This document shows positions 1 through 12,107 of a DNA stretch of 64,000 bases, in pieces. The notes below the pieces were generated by a model. It was not told the DNA's origin. It saw only the letters and a program-made list of their open reading frames with translations, and searched no databases. Within the stretch, counting starts at the first letter, position 1, and each line of letters starts with the position of its first letter. The stretch spans positions 33,989,874 through 34,053,873 of the forward strand of contig CM037787.1 in the NCBI GenBank assembly GCA_021229015.1, read 5' to 3'. The translations under genes were made by a program, and so were the position numbers. The DNA comes from Solen grandis (taxonomy: Eukaryota; Mollusca; Bivalvia; Adapedonta; Solenidae).

Positions 1-2172
1 GCAAATATACAAAGCAAATGAATAGTTGAAAGTTTCAAGACTTTTATAATGTTAATAACATAGAAATAAGAAATTATTTTCATTATTTTGTTTACACCTA
101 TGCCTTTGTTTCCATCTAATTTTGCAAATGTAAAACTCAATTAATTTAAAGTTCTTTTTTACAATTTCAATTGTGGATCAAATTGCAATGAATACATGTT
201 AAGTCATATGCTTACAAAGATATTAAATAAAGAATAAAAAAAAAATTAAAATCGATTGAATAACGTAAGAAAACAATTCTTGAGGATATTATTATCTTAA
301 AATTTTCCTGTTTTTTTTTCCTCTGAATGATAGAAAACGGGTGCATAATCAAATAAGATCCATATTTATGCTTTCTCAATATCTTCTTAAGAAGATGAAA
401 ATGAAAAAAAAAAAAAAAAAAAAAAAAAAAAGATTTAAAGCTAATTTTTGAACATAATCGTAAGTATATATTTAAGATAATGATGATTTACATATTAAAT
501 CATACATTATGATGCATCATTATTCCTTTTTTTGTATTAACTTATATATTTAATTTATAATTGTTATGCATTTCAACCCAAATTTAAAAAGTCTGCTGAT
601 TCTACATTTGCGGGGCTAACGGGTAGTTTTGCATTTACTCCCATTTCTCCTTACAAACCTATCAAAACTCATGACCTTTGCTTTATTTTTTCAGATACAT
701 GTAGGTCTTTACACTCAAAGCACAGATTTGAGTATGATGATAAATGTGACTCTCAAAAGCAAAGATAAATCTGTAACTTCCTTAAATTAAGAAATTCCAA
801 AGGGGTCAATACGAGAATATGGCTAAAAACGGTAGTTTGCCTCCTTAACGCCTCACCGACAGTATATTAGTCAATTGAAGACTAGCTACAGCATCATGTC
901 GTAAACAGTTGACATTAGTTTACGCCTAGGCACATAATCCTGGCAATCGGGTAATCACTTTATATTTACTGAGCGCCTAGCAGGGGGCAACCAGTACCGT
1001 CTTGCACTTACTTTGAAATGTTCATTTATCCTTAAAAGTATGTTATTTCAATTCAATTTGTCTGATTTGTTGCGTTTACAAACATACTCATTTATAATGA
1101 TACTGAGATTGTTTTAAACGCAAGCTTTTGGGCTGAACACACCCGGTAATATACAATATTTATTCCAGAAATTGTTTGCAGTATCTTTCTGAAATTATAA
1201 TCATGATATCGCTTCAAAATATATGTTTAGTTTTAGCAAAATCAGAGAGCTTTAAATTGGTGCACGCTTTTTTGGGACTGGCTTCGTGTGTTCTATTTGT
1301 GTGTGAATATGTTTATTTGTTTTATTTTATTCCTGACATATAAATTTCTGTATATAAGTTTGATTCTTTGCATTATATATGTTTTTTACCAATATTTCAT
1401 GTTTAAGTAATTAGTAATAAGAATAAGATAATAAAAGTTGAATCGGACCTATGCTCATAATCATTCTATTATCTACCTAATGCAGAAATCCCAGAATAGG
1501 AAAACAAAATCAATATCCCTACTGATATAAATCGATTATATTAATAGAACAACTCATATTAAAAATATACCAATTAACAGAATTCAACCGCCCAAAAATA
1601 GTTTCCGTTTATATAACTCTCAACTTAATATCTTTCAAAAGATTGAAATTGTTACAAATAAGAAAATACGTACGAGATCTTCAAAAGTAGAAAGATTACG
1701 ATGTATTATCTAGTATTTCTATACTCAATAGCCCGTTATAATAAAGACAATGATACAATATAGTTCCTACAATTTTACCAACTCTTGCAATTTCCTACCT
1801 GTGTAAAACTAGATCATTGTACATTTGAATATTACAATAAAATCGTGCAATCCAGACAGTAATTTAAAACTCAAGACATCGGTAGGCATGCTCACTACCA
1901 TTGTACATGCACATCATTTTCGTTAAAATACCTCAATATTTTTAATATATGATTTACCTTTACGTTTCTTTAGAACACACATAGAAATCTTGATTTTAAT
2001 TGCTGAGAAGCCAATTAAAACAGACTATAACATGTTACAACGATCTTAAGTTTATTTATTTTAATCAAACTCTTACTACAAAAACTAATCACTTGCAAAT
2101 ACATATCAATTTGAACAAACATACCATTTTGTACTTCTGACCTAAGTTAATGATGTAAAATCTTTTACACAG
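1..2172. other. Non-coding upstream region
   Basis: No coding exon is recognised. The stretch is AT-rich with a 28-base A run (404-431). A SINE-like remnant lies at about 838-1012 and is listed separately. The 5' exon(s) or promoter of the HSPA12-like gene may lie here, but I cannot point to one; no convincing TATA box or CpG cluster is visible. Confidence 0.5.
838..1012 (-). repeat. Possible SINE-derived remnant
   Basis: Read on the minus strand, the downstream end carries an 'ATATACTGTCGGTGAGGCGTTAA' like stretch. This resembles the 3' body of the mollusc tRNA-derived SINE that is intact at 38731-38992 (ATATGACTGAAATACTGTCG...GACG). No tRNA-like head is visible, so this is either a 5'-truncated, diverged copy or a chance resemblance. 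Confidence 0.3.
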
Positions 2173-2323
2173 GCACAAAGGTCCCGACCAATGGTAGTGG
2201 CAGCCATTGACTTTGGCACGACATACTCTGGTTGGGCGTTTTCCTTCATGCACGAGTTCAAAAGTGACCCATCAAAGGTTTCGTCAAAGCACTGGCAAGG
2301 AGGCGATCTCTTGTCTCTTAAAG
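2173..2323 (+). CDS. HSPA12-like: HSPA12-like exon A (phosphate-1 loop)
   Basis: The acceptor is TTTTACACAG and the donor is AAAG|GTGAG. It encodes about 50 residues including VVAAIDFGTTYSGWAFSF, the first nucleotide-phosphate-binding loop, and the HSPA12-type tail SKHWQGGDLLSLK. It ends in phase 1; the split glycine codon is completed by the exon at 4324. Confidence 0.9.
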
Positions 2324-5300
2324 GTGAGATTGCATATCGCAATTTTAAGCAGTAAAAAAAATGAAGAAGTTTATGTGTAGTGTTATAAATATTATAAATA
2401 TTCCTCAATATGTTTAAGGGTTAACTACATGTAACTTGACTGAATCGTTCATGGATGTTAGTTTGATGAAATATAAAAGTGATGTTTTTGCAAATAGACA
2501 ATTACGTTTGATGTTTAGATATCTGACCAAAACTCTTATTAATATTTATGTCCTGTGACCGCATGTATTCTTTATATAATTTACACTCAGTTTGTAACAT
2601 AAACATTTGATACTCGTACCATCCATTTCGTGTTATAAGTTTGGTATTTTTACCTTACTTTCTGCCATTTCTTATCATGAATTTTCCCTTTCGTTCCATA
2701 AGTATTCAAGGTTAAAAGTATCATGTTTGTTTAAATGAAAGCATCTGCTACACAAACTCTATCAGTGCTTCCACCCAGTGATTTAACGCTTTTGACAATA
2801 ATGTAGAATATTCTTATTTGTGTTGCATGTTCGATGGCTCCTGTTGCAAATATGAGAAACGGCAATTTGTTGCCTATAACCCAAGTCATGGTGTCTCATT
2901 AAGTTCCGTTGGGAATTTTGTTGTAACGTGAAAAGCAAACGTAGAACAACGTTGCTAATACGTTGCGTAGCGTTGTACCAAAGTACAATGTAGAACAAAC
3001 CAACTTTGATATATGTTGCGAGCTGTCATACGTGTCGCGCCTTGACATCATCACGTGTCACATGGCAAAAGAAACACACAAAAATTCAGCTGAAATTTCT
3101 AAGTCGTGGTTGTTATACGGGACACAAATGCGCGGCTACGACGAGACACTATGACTGGGGCAAATGAAAACGCAATACACAGCATATCAATCCTTGCAAA
3201 AGAACACAAACACAGTCAGTCATACAAACGGACACAAATTAATATAACGCAATCCCTTAAGTCATAGAATGTTAGTGTATAATGTTCAATAATTGAGACT
3301 ATTAGAATATTAAGGCTATGAGATAATTTGGTTAAAGACATTGGCAAGTCTTTTGGACAGATTCACAGTGTAAAACAAAAACAAATAATTTTAATTTATA
3401 TCCCAACTATCTCATGAGTTATAACAAATTCATCATATAAAACATTTTAAAAATAATTCATTTAAAAATTAAATATTGATACATTTGTTCAACTAATCAA
3501 ATGCCTATATAATAAATTGGTGATTTTGTCTGCAAAAATCAGTCTTTCCGTTTACCGTTTATTTGATACTTCAACACTTTATCTTATTATTATTAATAAA
3601 GTTGTAACTTAAAAAAGTATGTATACAAATAACATGAATAACCAATTTCATTTTCATTTTTTATATCATAACAAAAAAATAACAACAACAACATTTTGTT
3701 CAGTTAATAATTAACATTTTAATCAAAAGAGAAATTGATACAATACATAATTACTTAAAATTACAATGACTGCATAAATGTTAGCATCTCGAAATGTGAG
3801 GGTTAAAACCTTATATAAGCGGTATATTAAAGGCGATGCAAAACCTTTTATAAACACTGCTACTCAAGTAAAGCTCTGCAAATAATTGTTCATTTAAAAA
3901 ATGCTACCAAATAAGAAAAAAATTTAATACAAAATAATTCATATAGTACGAAATGGTAAATTTATGGAAAAATTTAATAGACTGGCGGAAGAAGTAATAT
4001 GCTATGGTTTTTTATATTTAATGACTAACTTTGCTCAATTTCACGTATTCGAATCCCTGCAAAGCATTTCAATAAAAATAGAAAAATTAACAGAGGTTTT
4101 GCAACTCTAATTATATTATAGTTGCCAAAAGGTGTAATACAAGATAATACAAAACCCATCGATTTCATGAAAAAAAAAAAAATTCGTATATGTTCTACTT
4201 AAGCAATGCCCTTTAATGCATTTTCAAATTTATGCATGTAATAGTTAAATTGCATAAACTATTATAATAATTATTTCCATTTTCGGGAGGATACCTCAGT
4301 TTCTGTGTATTTCCGATTAAAAGGTCCGACAACAGCTCTTATCAGAAAATATGACGTAACACTTGATAGCTTTGGATATGACGCTGAAAACAAATATGTG
4401 GGATTAACAGACAAACAAAACTGGTACTTCTTTCGGAGATTTAAAATGACGTTGTTCGACAACTCAGTAAGTGTTTTAATGGTCGCCTTTGTCCTTATAT
4501 ATCAAACGCGTGATTTAAGCAATCCGGTTTTTTTAATTATATTGTATATCTAAATAAATAATACAAAAAATAATTAAGTTTCTATTAAAAAAAATATTGA
4601 CATATGCCGTACCTTTTTACCTTAACTATATATTATATTCTGATATTTTTTACTGGTTTTGATGAAAATCAAGACGTGCTTATAACCATTGTCAATTCTT
4701 AATCCGAATGTATACCGTGTTGAAAGTAATATGAAGTTTTCAGTTCAGTTTTTCAAACCGAAAATTTTGTTATTAGTATCTATTGACATTGCTTTCGTTG
4801 ATATGAATTGCATGCTTATATACCTTGTATGTACGATAATTCTGATTACCTAGTTAAACATGCCATTTAATTTTGGGCATATCATTTTCAAGATAATGTG
4901 TCAATATTTTGTATTTCAGACATTAAACCGAAATACCATGCTAACAGATGCTGGTGGAAAATCTTTACCTGCAATAAAGGTTTTCTCTCTCTGTATAAGA
5001 TATTTGAAGGAAGACTTTATGGCAACAATGAAGGACCAGACGGACATTTCTTACATTGGAGACAATGAAATGCATGTGGTCCTGACTGTTCCAGCAATAT
5101 GGAGTGATGCTGCTAAACAATTTATGCGAGAAGCAGCAATAGAAGTAATAATAGATTTAAATATATGAATTTTGATAATATAGACATATCAGTGCTAGAA
5201 TCTAGTTTCATCAAACTTTTGCTATTGTAGGATTTGTTCACGTTTACATTGACTAGTACGTTTAGAAAAAAATGATGTATCGATCTTAACTAATAGAAAC

Positions 5301-6521
5301 CATCAAAAGAAGTTAATGCATACTACCAGTAAAGCTCCCTTACTTAAAATAGGTTTACAAAAAGCCACTTTTAGGTCACAGTCAAGTATATTCATGTTTA
5401 AGTTAAGGTACTGACAAAGAAAAACATCGTCTGTATTAAATACCAAGGTCACATGGAGGTTATTTTCATGTTTCTCTATGTGAGAAATTACTGTTCAGAA
5501 GAATACTGTACGGGAATATGCATTTGATATGTGAAGGGACATACGTACATATTATAATTCATTCTTTCATTATCATTAGACTATCAAATAAAGATAAATG
5601 TCAAGATTACTTAGAGATCTGTGTCACGGGAATTTGGTTAAGTATATGACTATTTTTCAAGGGAACTGAAGGGACGGAAGAGATTCTCCTAATGATTTAT
5701 TATTTGAAGTCTGTATACATTGAAAGGTCAAAGAAAGGTCAATAATGGCGATTCATAAAACATGTAAATAGTGTGTTCGTCGCAAAGGAGTAAGTGCGCG
5801 GCGTATAATAATTAAAACAAAGGATTATATGTATATATAGATATAAGTGCGTGCTTTAATGAAAATCGAAACCATTTATATCACAATAACTTTGACGTTT
5901 GCAGGGAGGGTTAAGTGACGACAATCTGGTGATAGCCCTTGAGCCAGAAGCTGCCTCAATATATTGTCAACACCTGTCGATAAGGCAGATAGAGGGATCA
6001 GGTGATGTGTCCATGAGTACTCTAACAGAGGGAACAAAGTACATTGTCTTAGATGCTGGAGGTTAGCTATCAATTGAAATTTCTGATATTTTCTGTACAC
6101 TGTACATATTTCAGAATTTTTATATTATATAGAATTGTTTTATTAATACAAGATTAATGTTTCAATGAATTGTTTAAAAAAAAACTTGGCTATTTTTGTG
6201 CATATATGGAGATGTATTTTTTTCTACAATTTTAGATGAAATATATTAGTTTGGCAAGCATGTGTATTAATGAGAAGTAATCAAGTTATTGTATGATGTA
6301 AGTAAAAACGACTGGATCGAATGAAATGATAATTACACTTTTTAACATTTTGCCATGTCTACATATATTTTGATATTTCAATTTAGGGGGCACAGTTGAT
6401 GTGACAGTGCATGAGGTACTCGGAAACGGCCATCTAAAAGAAATCCATGCGGCTAGTGGAGGAGCGTGGGGAGGCACAAAAGTAGACGAGGCCTTTGTAC
6501 AGTTCATGGAAGTTATTGCTG
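2173..6521 (+). CDS. HSPA12-like: HSPA12-like Hsp70-family ATPase gene, five exons, 3' part missing
   Basis: Exons 2173-2323, 4324-4466, 4920-5144, 5905-6061 and 6387-6521 join in matching phases (1, 0, 0, 1, 1) with AG acceptors and GT donors. They encode the N-terminal half of the Hsp70-like nucleotide-binding domain. Visible landmarks, in order, are the phosphate-1 loop AAIDFGTTYSG, the HSPA12-typical HSFGY-like and 'KFKM'-like segments (DSFGYDAENKY, RRFKM), VPAIWSDAAKQFMREAA, ALEPEAASIYC, and the phosphate-2 loop DAGGGTVDVTVHEV. HSPA12 proteins lack the standard Hsp70 substrate-binding domain and are atypical chaperone-like ATPases. They are massively expanded in bivalves, where they are linked to stress and immune responses. 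About 235 residues are recovered of the ~600 usual. The next exons (the EFExKKR region, the C-terminal lobe) are not recognised before the N gap at 10102 or after it. The gene is therefore either truncated or its 3' exons lie in the gap or elsewhere. The ATG at 2191 is in frame just before VVAAIDFG, but an upstream exon is equally possible. Confidence 0.88.
2324..4323 (+). other. Intron of the HSPA12-like gene
   Basis: This 2.0-kb AT-rich stretch has no recognised exon, transposon or RNA gene. Short ORFs at 2783-2998 and 2963-3154 lack splice context and family resemblance. Confidence 0.6.
4324..4466 (+). CDS. HSPA12-like: HSPA12-like exon B
   Basis: The acceptor is GATTAAAAG and the donor is TCA|GTAAGTG. 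It encodes GPTTALIRKYDV, DSFGYDAENKY, NWYFFRRFKMTLFDNS. These align in order with the HSPA12 segment TP(T)xLLLxxxGxFHSFGYxAR...W.YFEKFKM. The phase-1 acceptor restores a glycine codon with the preceding exon. Confidence 0.88.
4920..5144 (+). CDS. HSPA12-like: HSPA12-like exon C
   Basis: The acceptor is TTGTATTTCAG and the donor is GAA|GTAATA. It encodes GGKSLPAIKVFSLCIRYLKED, then VVLTVPAIWSDAAKQFMREAA, the hallmark VPAIW...AKQFMREAA block of HSPA12. Both boundaries are phase 0. Confidence 0.92.
5905..6061 (+). CDS. HSPA12-like: HSPA12-like exon D
   Basis: The acceptor is GACGTTTGCAG. The exon encodes GGLSDDNLVIALEPEAASIYC, then TKYIVLDAG. The donor is GGAG|GTTAGC, phase 1, splitting the conserved GGGT phosphate-2 loop between this exon and the next. 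Confidence 0.9.
6387..6521 (+). CDS. HSPA12-like: HSPA12-like exon E (phosphate-2 loop)
   Basis: The acceptor is ATTTCAATTTAG. The exon completes DAGGGTVDVTVHEV and continues HAASGGAWGGTKVDEAFVQFMEVIAG, matching HSPA12 GGxWGGxxVDxxF. The donor is GCTG|GTCAGT, phase 1. This is the last exon of this gene that I can recognise. Confidence 0.9.
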
Positions 6522-8603
6522 GTCAGTACATGTGTAATTGCGATTTGCCATGTTAATATTTAGCTAAAAAGAAAATACACAATGTGCCATTGCATATTAC
6601 TACTCTTATACTGTTGTTTTGTTTAACTAAGCAGAACATATTACCTCTTTACATGGCACATAATTATTACATGCAAATACACAAATTTACATAACAGAGT
6701 AGATGATACGGTGATATGTACAAACTGGTATTATTTAGATATTTGTCTCGACTGATGAGAGAAATAGATATAGGTGGAGAGAATATGTGTGTCCCTACGT
6801 TGTAATTAGCAAATGGTTTAGAGTTTATTTGGGGTTGGTCTTGGCAGGTGATGAAGAATTCAGTGATAATTGTAATTCTGAAAGTCAAACGTGTTTAGTT
6901 TTTATATATACATGAAATTGACAACATATCGTTACTAATTGTTTTGTTAATTTTAATTAGACTGTGTATCTTGCACGTATCTTGCACGTTTCAGTCCATG
7001 AAAATAGATTACGTCACATAACTTTGTCTATTTAGAAATTATGTGTAAACGATTTATTGTGTTATTAATTTCAGACCCTCAATACATAGTTGGTGCGACA
7101 TTACTTGCAATTACATATAACTCTTTTGTGTCGATATGTTTGATTATTGCGAGTGATAACATAAACTATGGTAGCATCGGCTTATGAACCTTTCTATCAT
7201 AGTACATTCAATGATGTGACTATTGCATATTTTTAATGTGTGCGAATATTACATGTGTGTGCGTTTACTTTAATTATTTTGACCAAGTGTGCATGCTTTT
7301 GAAAGATTTTGAAAAATCGCGACTTTTAAATGCAACACTCTTCGGCATGGAGGTTTGAAAGTCATGTAAACAATAAAAAATGACTGCGTCCGGCAGCTGT
7401 ATAAAAGGGCATTTATGATTGGTTTTAAAAACGTGATGCGACCTATAAAATGACATAATTTGACACACCCTAAACGACCAGGTTCAGCTATAGATGATCT
7501 ATCGATCGGCCGTGGATATTCGACGATGTAAATACGAAAAAGAAAAAAATCTACTTGAAGACAAACATACTAACGGTTAATTCATAATAGTTCCATTTAT
7601 CCAAATGAATGGTTTATATATCTTACTCCATTTTTACTCTTTTTTTTTGGGGGGGGGGGGGGTGGAGCAAAATTAGCTCCATTTGTAACATTTAATAACA
7701 TTCTTGGCTTTTTGTTGCAGAAATTCCTTCAATAGATTTAAATGGTTGCTTTCCTAAAACATTGAAAAGAACGTATAGGTCACCGAATCCATTTAAAAGC
7801 TATTGAGCTGTTTCTATGGTAACTGTCTGACGAGAACAAACTGTAAAATTTGTGAAACAATTGATTTCAAATAAATAAACTATTTGAAATGGATATATGA
7901 TAATTAGGCCAAAAATAATATGTGTGGTTCAGGGAACTTGACCGACCCTAAGTTTTATATATTTTTAGTACGAAGTTTTTGGGTACGAATTTTCATCCTA
8001 AAGGTCGAATACATTTGAGGACGAATCGGTAGCGTCACCGGCAAAATGGCGGACATTTGTCCGTCGAATGTATTTGCAGATATCGGCTACTATCTAAAAT
8101 GACATTTGAAATGGACTGAGGAAAAATAACGTAGACTGGATCTTCAACATCCTGTGTCGGTATACAAATTTACAATAAATCAGGCAAACCCGTCACATGT
8201 AAACAAAAATAATGGACTAGTTCTCCAGTGTTGCTTATCGGAGACCAATCTAACGCCTGAAGCATGTAATCAAATAAACCAGTCAGTTCGCAGGTGCGCG
8301 ATCTTGGCCTTGTCAGATTAAACTTGCCACATGTTTTATGACAGGGATAGGGGGACTGTATGTTGTTTTAACAATTATCTGGTACAGTGGGTTTAGTATT
8401 TAAAGATCAATTAAGATGAAAGTAGGCTCATTTGCAAAATCATATTGAATAGCCTGTTAGCTCTCCAGAAAATGCTTTTTGGAAAATACTCAATTCAGCA
8501 TAAGTTACAGTGGGTAAAATTATGTTAAAAGAAATCTTAGTGAAAAACAGCACATAACCAGAGCCAAAGTTTAGGACAACATATATTATGCATATAGTGC
8601 TTC
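6522..8603. other. Intronic or intergenic DNA
   Basis: No further HSPA12 exon is recognised. A T8G14 homopolymer pair (7641-7662) is present. Candidate acceptors, for example near 6847 and 7721, are followed by sequence that does not resemble HSPA12, so no exon is called. Confidence 0.5.
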
Positions 8604-8609
8604 ATGTGA

Positions 8610-9237
8610 TCACAGGAGTTTGGAGTTCTATCAATAAATAAGTATGATAAAGTAAACGATAAGCCCAGTACATAATAAAAACACACACACAAGGAGTGTT
8701 TTTATGGTGGCATATTTCTGCCAGCCACTTATTCACTTAGCTATGTCGAAACTTTTCTGAAATATTGTCACATATTCAGTTATTATCTAGCAAGTAGAAA
8801 ATTTTCAAGTTATCCACTTAGGTTTTTTAAGAGGAATACTCTGTCTGTTAGTGCCCACTACTGCCAATCACATATTCACTTAGTTTAACTGGATATCATG
8901 CTTTTTTCCAGATAATTAAGTGAAACAATGCCTGTTATCCACATAATTTAACTGAATAACTTGAAGAAAAAGGCGAGATATCTACTTATCTTAAGTGAAT
9001 ATATAGCTGGCAGTAGTGGGCACTAACAGGCAGTTTTGTCCTGTTATGATAGAGGATAACACGAAAGTTTTCTACTTGCCAGATACTAACTGAATATGTG
9101 ACAATTTTCCAGAAAAGTTTCGACATAGCTAAGTGGATAAGTGGCTGGCAGAAATATGCCACCATATTTTTATTATGTGAGGGGCTTATCTTTTACTATA
9201 TCACACTTATTTATTGATAGAACTTCAAACTCCTGTA
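8610..9237. mobile_element. 628-bp palindromic (foldback/MITE-like) element
   Basis: The two halves are near-complete inverted copies. The left arm (from ACAGGAGTTTGGAGTTC at 8612) is matched by its reverse complement ending at 9237. Matching continues inward through GATAAGCCC, TATGGTGGCATATTTCTGCC, CACTTAGCTATGTCGAAAC, and GTTAGTGCCCACTACTGCCA, leaving a short AT-rich centre near 8900-8950. The left arm has an extra ~22-bp stretch (CA repeat) near 8680-8702 that the right arm lacks. ATGTGA occurs directly on both outer edges (8604-8609 and 9238-9243) and is a plausible 6-bp target duplication. There is no coding capacity, so the element is non-autonomous. Confidence 0.8.
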
Positions 9238-9243
9238 ATGTGA

Positions 9244-10101
9244 AATACACGTAAGAATTAATGATAAACAGGGAATGATTTTATAACAGCAGTGAAAATG
9301 CATGAATTGCTTCATGTATAATAGTTGTTATTCATATATGAGATTTATCAATAAGAATTCTTAAAATAACAGCTGCTGTATATTGCGCGATTTAAGAATC
9401 TCCCTCATAATTATCAAATCTCCCTCATTAACATAAAAAATGGTTCACAGGTAAGATTAAGTACAAAGTTTCGTTTGCCATTCAAGCTAAGCATGAGGAA
9501 TTAGAGGCATTCATGCTTTCCTTTGTTGAAGTTATGGCCAATACCTCAAAAACACGAGGAACTGGAACTTTGCATGTTTGCCTCATGTAAACAAGCGTAT
9601 CTAATGTCGGTGTACAGTTGTTAGTTCCCCACAGCTAAATGTAAATGGGCGAGGAGAACACCCAGCCTGTTTGTTGCAACATTAATAATCATGATGTTCT
9701 GAGCGTTTTCGAATGCAATCGGATTGTTTCCAACTATGTTAGGTAAACTTTGGTAAACTTCGTGTGAACTGGTCAGTCGGTGTTTTTTTAGATATACGTA
9801 TAATCATATAACTTTGACTGGTCCAATCTTTCGACTTTACTGGAAATGTTAATTTTGCGCGCTTTATATTCACACAGTAATTTAACATACAAATTTTTGT
9901 CAAGATTGGAAGAGTGAAATGTTGGCGCGAATACATTTTTAAATGATGTTAATATACGTCATTGACGTTTCAGTTGTTACATATGCTTCATATTTACACA
10001 AACATCTATATAAAGGATAAAACAACAAATAGTTATGTAAAGTAATAATTTAACTCTTCTCTATGTATGTATATATGTATGAATTTTGCGCTTTTTATCT
10101 T
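9244..10101. other. Non-coding DNA before assembly gap
   Basis: I see no gene, RNA or clear repeat in this stretch. Confidence 0.5.
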
Positions 10102-10201
10102 NNNNNNNNNNNNNNNNNNNNNNNNNNNNNNNNNNNNNNNNNNNNNNNNNNNNNNNNNNNNNNNNNNNNNNNNNNNNNNNNNNNNNNNNNNNNNNNNNNN
10201 N
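10102..10201. other. Assembly gap (100 N)
   Basis: There are exactly 100 N bases, a conventional scaffold gap of unknown true size. Missing HSPA12-like exons could lie here. Confidence 0.99.
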
Positions 10202-10246
10202 ATCCGCCCAGAGTTTATTTTTCTTAATTGACATTTGATAATATAA

Positions 10247-10273
10247 GGAGAGAGAAGAGAGAGAGAGAGAGAG
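10247..10273. repeat. (GA)n microsatellite
   Basis: A dinucleotide GA run with one interruption lies 45 bases after the gap. Confidence 0.9.
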
Positions 10274-10724
10274 TAGGAAAATAAAGAAGTGTCATTTGCA
10301 AGAGGAAAGTTTAAACAGTAACGTTATACACACATTTGAGAGCAAAGGAAAGGTATCCAAATGTAATTTATACAGTTTAAAGAATGTTTAGTTCATTTTC
10401 AATTACACTGTGCATAGTTACGTACATCTACATTGGTATTGATTGGGAAATCCATGTAATTGGATATATTACTATAATTAATATGTATCATGTATCAAAT
10501 CATACAGTATTTACAGAGATTGAAACAGACTATAGATTCAAGGTGGGTTCATTCATAACTATTGTGTATTTGAAAAAAAGAGTTGTGATTGGTTAAATTA
10601 TTACTGTGTAAAGTCTGTTGAAATGTGAATATCAAATTAGTGAATCAGTATTCGAACAACTAATTGGATTGATTTAATTAATTGCTATGAATTCAACATT
10701 GCAATTACGGTAAGTGGGGTAAGT

Positions 10725-10790
10725 TATTTATTTATTTATTTATTTATTTATTTGAAAACAACAACAACAACAACAACAAAACAACAACTT
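10725..10790. repeat. (TTTA)n followed by (AAC)n microsatellites
   Basis: A TTTA array (about 10725-10753) is followed directly by an AAC array with one interruption (about 10756-10790). Nothing else is recognised between 10274 and 11050. Confidence 0.9.
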
Positions 10791-11050
10791 CATTCTGATA
10801 GTCAGCCTGTATTTTATCATTGCATACGGTTTACAAGAAATGTGTACATGAGATTAACAAGCACTGCACTGTTATTAATTAGAGCTGCTCTTGAATGCCT
10901 CCATGATTATTTTCACAAACTTAGAGAGTTTGGTAAGTGTGGTCAGTGATGATTCATTCATAAGCTGTTTATATTTCAGGATATTTGGATGCATGTAGTA
11001 ATATTTGTTTATATAAAGTCTTCTTGAGTTACTAAAAAAGGACAGATGAG

Positions 11051-11701
11051 TTAATAATGCATTTCATCACCAATGTCATTTTTCGAGCAGAGAATGCATT
11101 TTCGATCAGACAAATCTGTGTTACTCCATCTTCCAACTTCTACTGGTAAAAAGTGGTTGCTTGTTCTAAATTTAACTAGTTGTAAATAATTTGGTTTTCT
11201 TGATTTTAACAAGTACTGTTCAAGATTGATTGATTCTTTGAATAATGAATAATTAGTACCTTTGGAGGAATTTTGTAAAGAACTATTCCATTGCTGATTA
11301 AACTGGTCAATAAGAGTCTGTCTAATAAATTGTTTTACTGGTGACATGTGTGTTAATAGTTCCGGATTATACCAAGCATTCATATTGCCTGTTTCAAATA
11401 AGATGGTTTTTATGTGTGTTATCCATTTTGATTGGAAGTTGGGTATTTCTAGCATGATTTGATATATGATAATTTAATGGTTTCCAGTAATAATTCTGAC
11501 CCAAAATCCAATCATTCTTACTTTTATTATAATTTGTAGTGGGTATCTGCCTAGTTCAGCAAGAATCATATATGATGGTATACTCTTTTTAAGTTTCAAG
11601 ATGTTTCTCAAAAATTTTGTTTGGATATTTTCAATCATGTCAAGGTTACTATACCCCCACACTTCGCTTAAGTATGTTCAGATTGGGACAATTCTATGAT
11701 C
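11051..11701 (-). pseudogene. Non-LTR retrotransposon reverse transcriptase, C-terminal fragment
   Basis: Two overlapping minus-strand frames read as the end of a LINE polymerase. One (11474-11662 and upstream) gives VWGYSNLDMIE...KLKKSIPSYMILAELGRYPL, the block that follows RT in many invertebrate LINEs. The next (11051-11455) ends in a cysteine/histidine motif (RKCILCSKND...DEMHY). One frameshift near 11460 and stops show it is dead. Its 5' continuation is separated by the foldback element and resumes at 15105. I do not assign a LINE clade. Confidence 0.8.
11696..11701. repeat. Target site duplication ATGATC, left copy
   Basis: This hexamer is repeated exactly at 15099-15104, immediately outside the two arms of the foldback element. 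Confidence 0.85.
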
Positions 11702-12107
11702 TATGGTGGCTGATTTCTGCCATTTCGTGTTTCGTGCCGCGGGGCGAAGTTTCGCCCCGAAATGTCAAAATCTCGGGGCGAGATTTCGGGGCGAAAGGTC
11801 GAAAACACGAAAATGCCAGTATTTCGGGGCGAGATTTCGGGGCGAAAACTCGAAATTTCGCCCCGCAACACGAAACAATGAAATCTCGCCCCGCGGCGAA
11901 ATAATCAATATTTCGTCTTTTCGACATTTCGCCTGGCGCCCCGCCAACCCGCCAGGCGAGAATCCAACATTTCGCATTTCGGGGCGAAATCTCGCCCCGC
12001 GGCTCGAAATAATCAATATTTCGTCTTTTCGACTTTTCGTGCGGCGCCCCGCCAACCCGCCAGGCGAGAATTCAATATTTCGCATTTCGCCTTCCGGTAC
12101 ATATTGT
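11702..12107 (+). repeat. Left inverted arm of foldback element
   Basis: This is a CpG-rich array of the words TTTCGCCCCG and CGGGGCGAAA with about two copies of a ~108-bp sub-unit (CGCCAACCCGCCAGGCGAGAA...). It ends CCTTCCGGTACATATTGTA, which pairs with 14515 onward. Stops are rare in several frames on both strands, so the ORFs here are compositional, not genes. Confidence 0.85.

Noticed and set aside
7721..7806. Possible sixth HSPA12 exon after a TTGTTGCAG acceptor
   Set aside because: The phase fits but the peptide shows no HSPA12 similarity and ends in a stop after about 27 residues.
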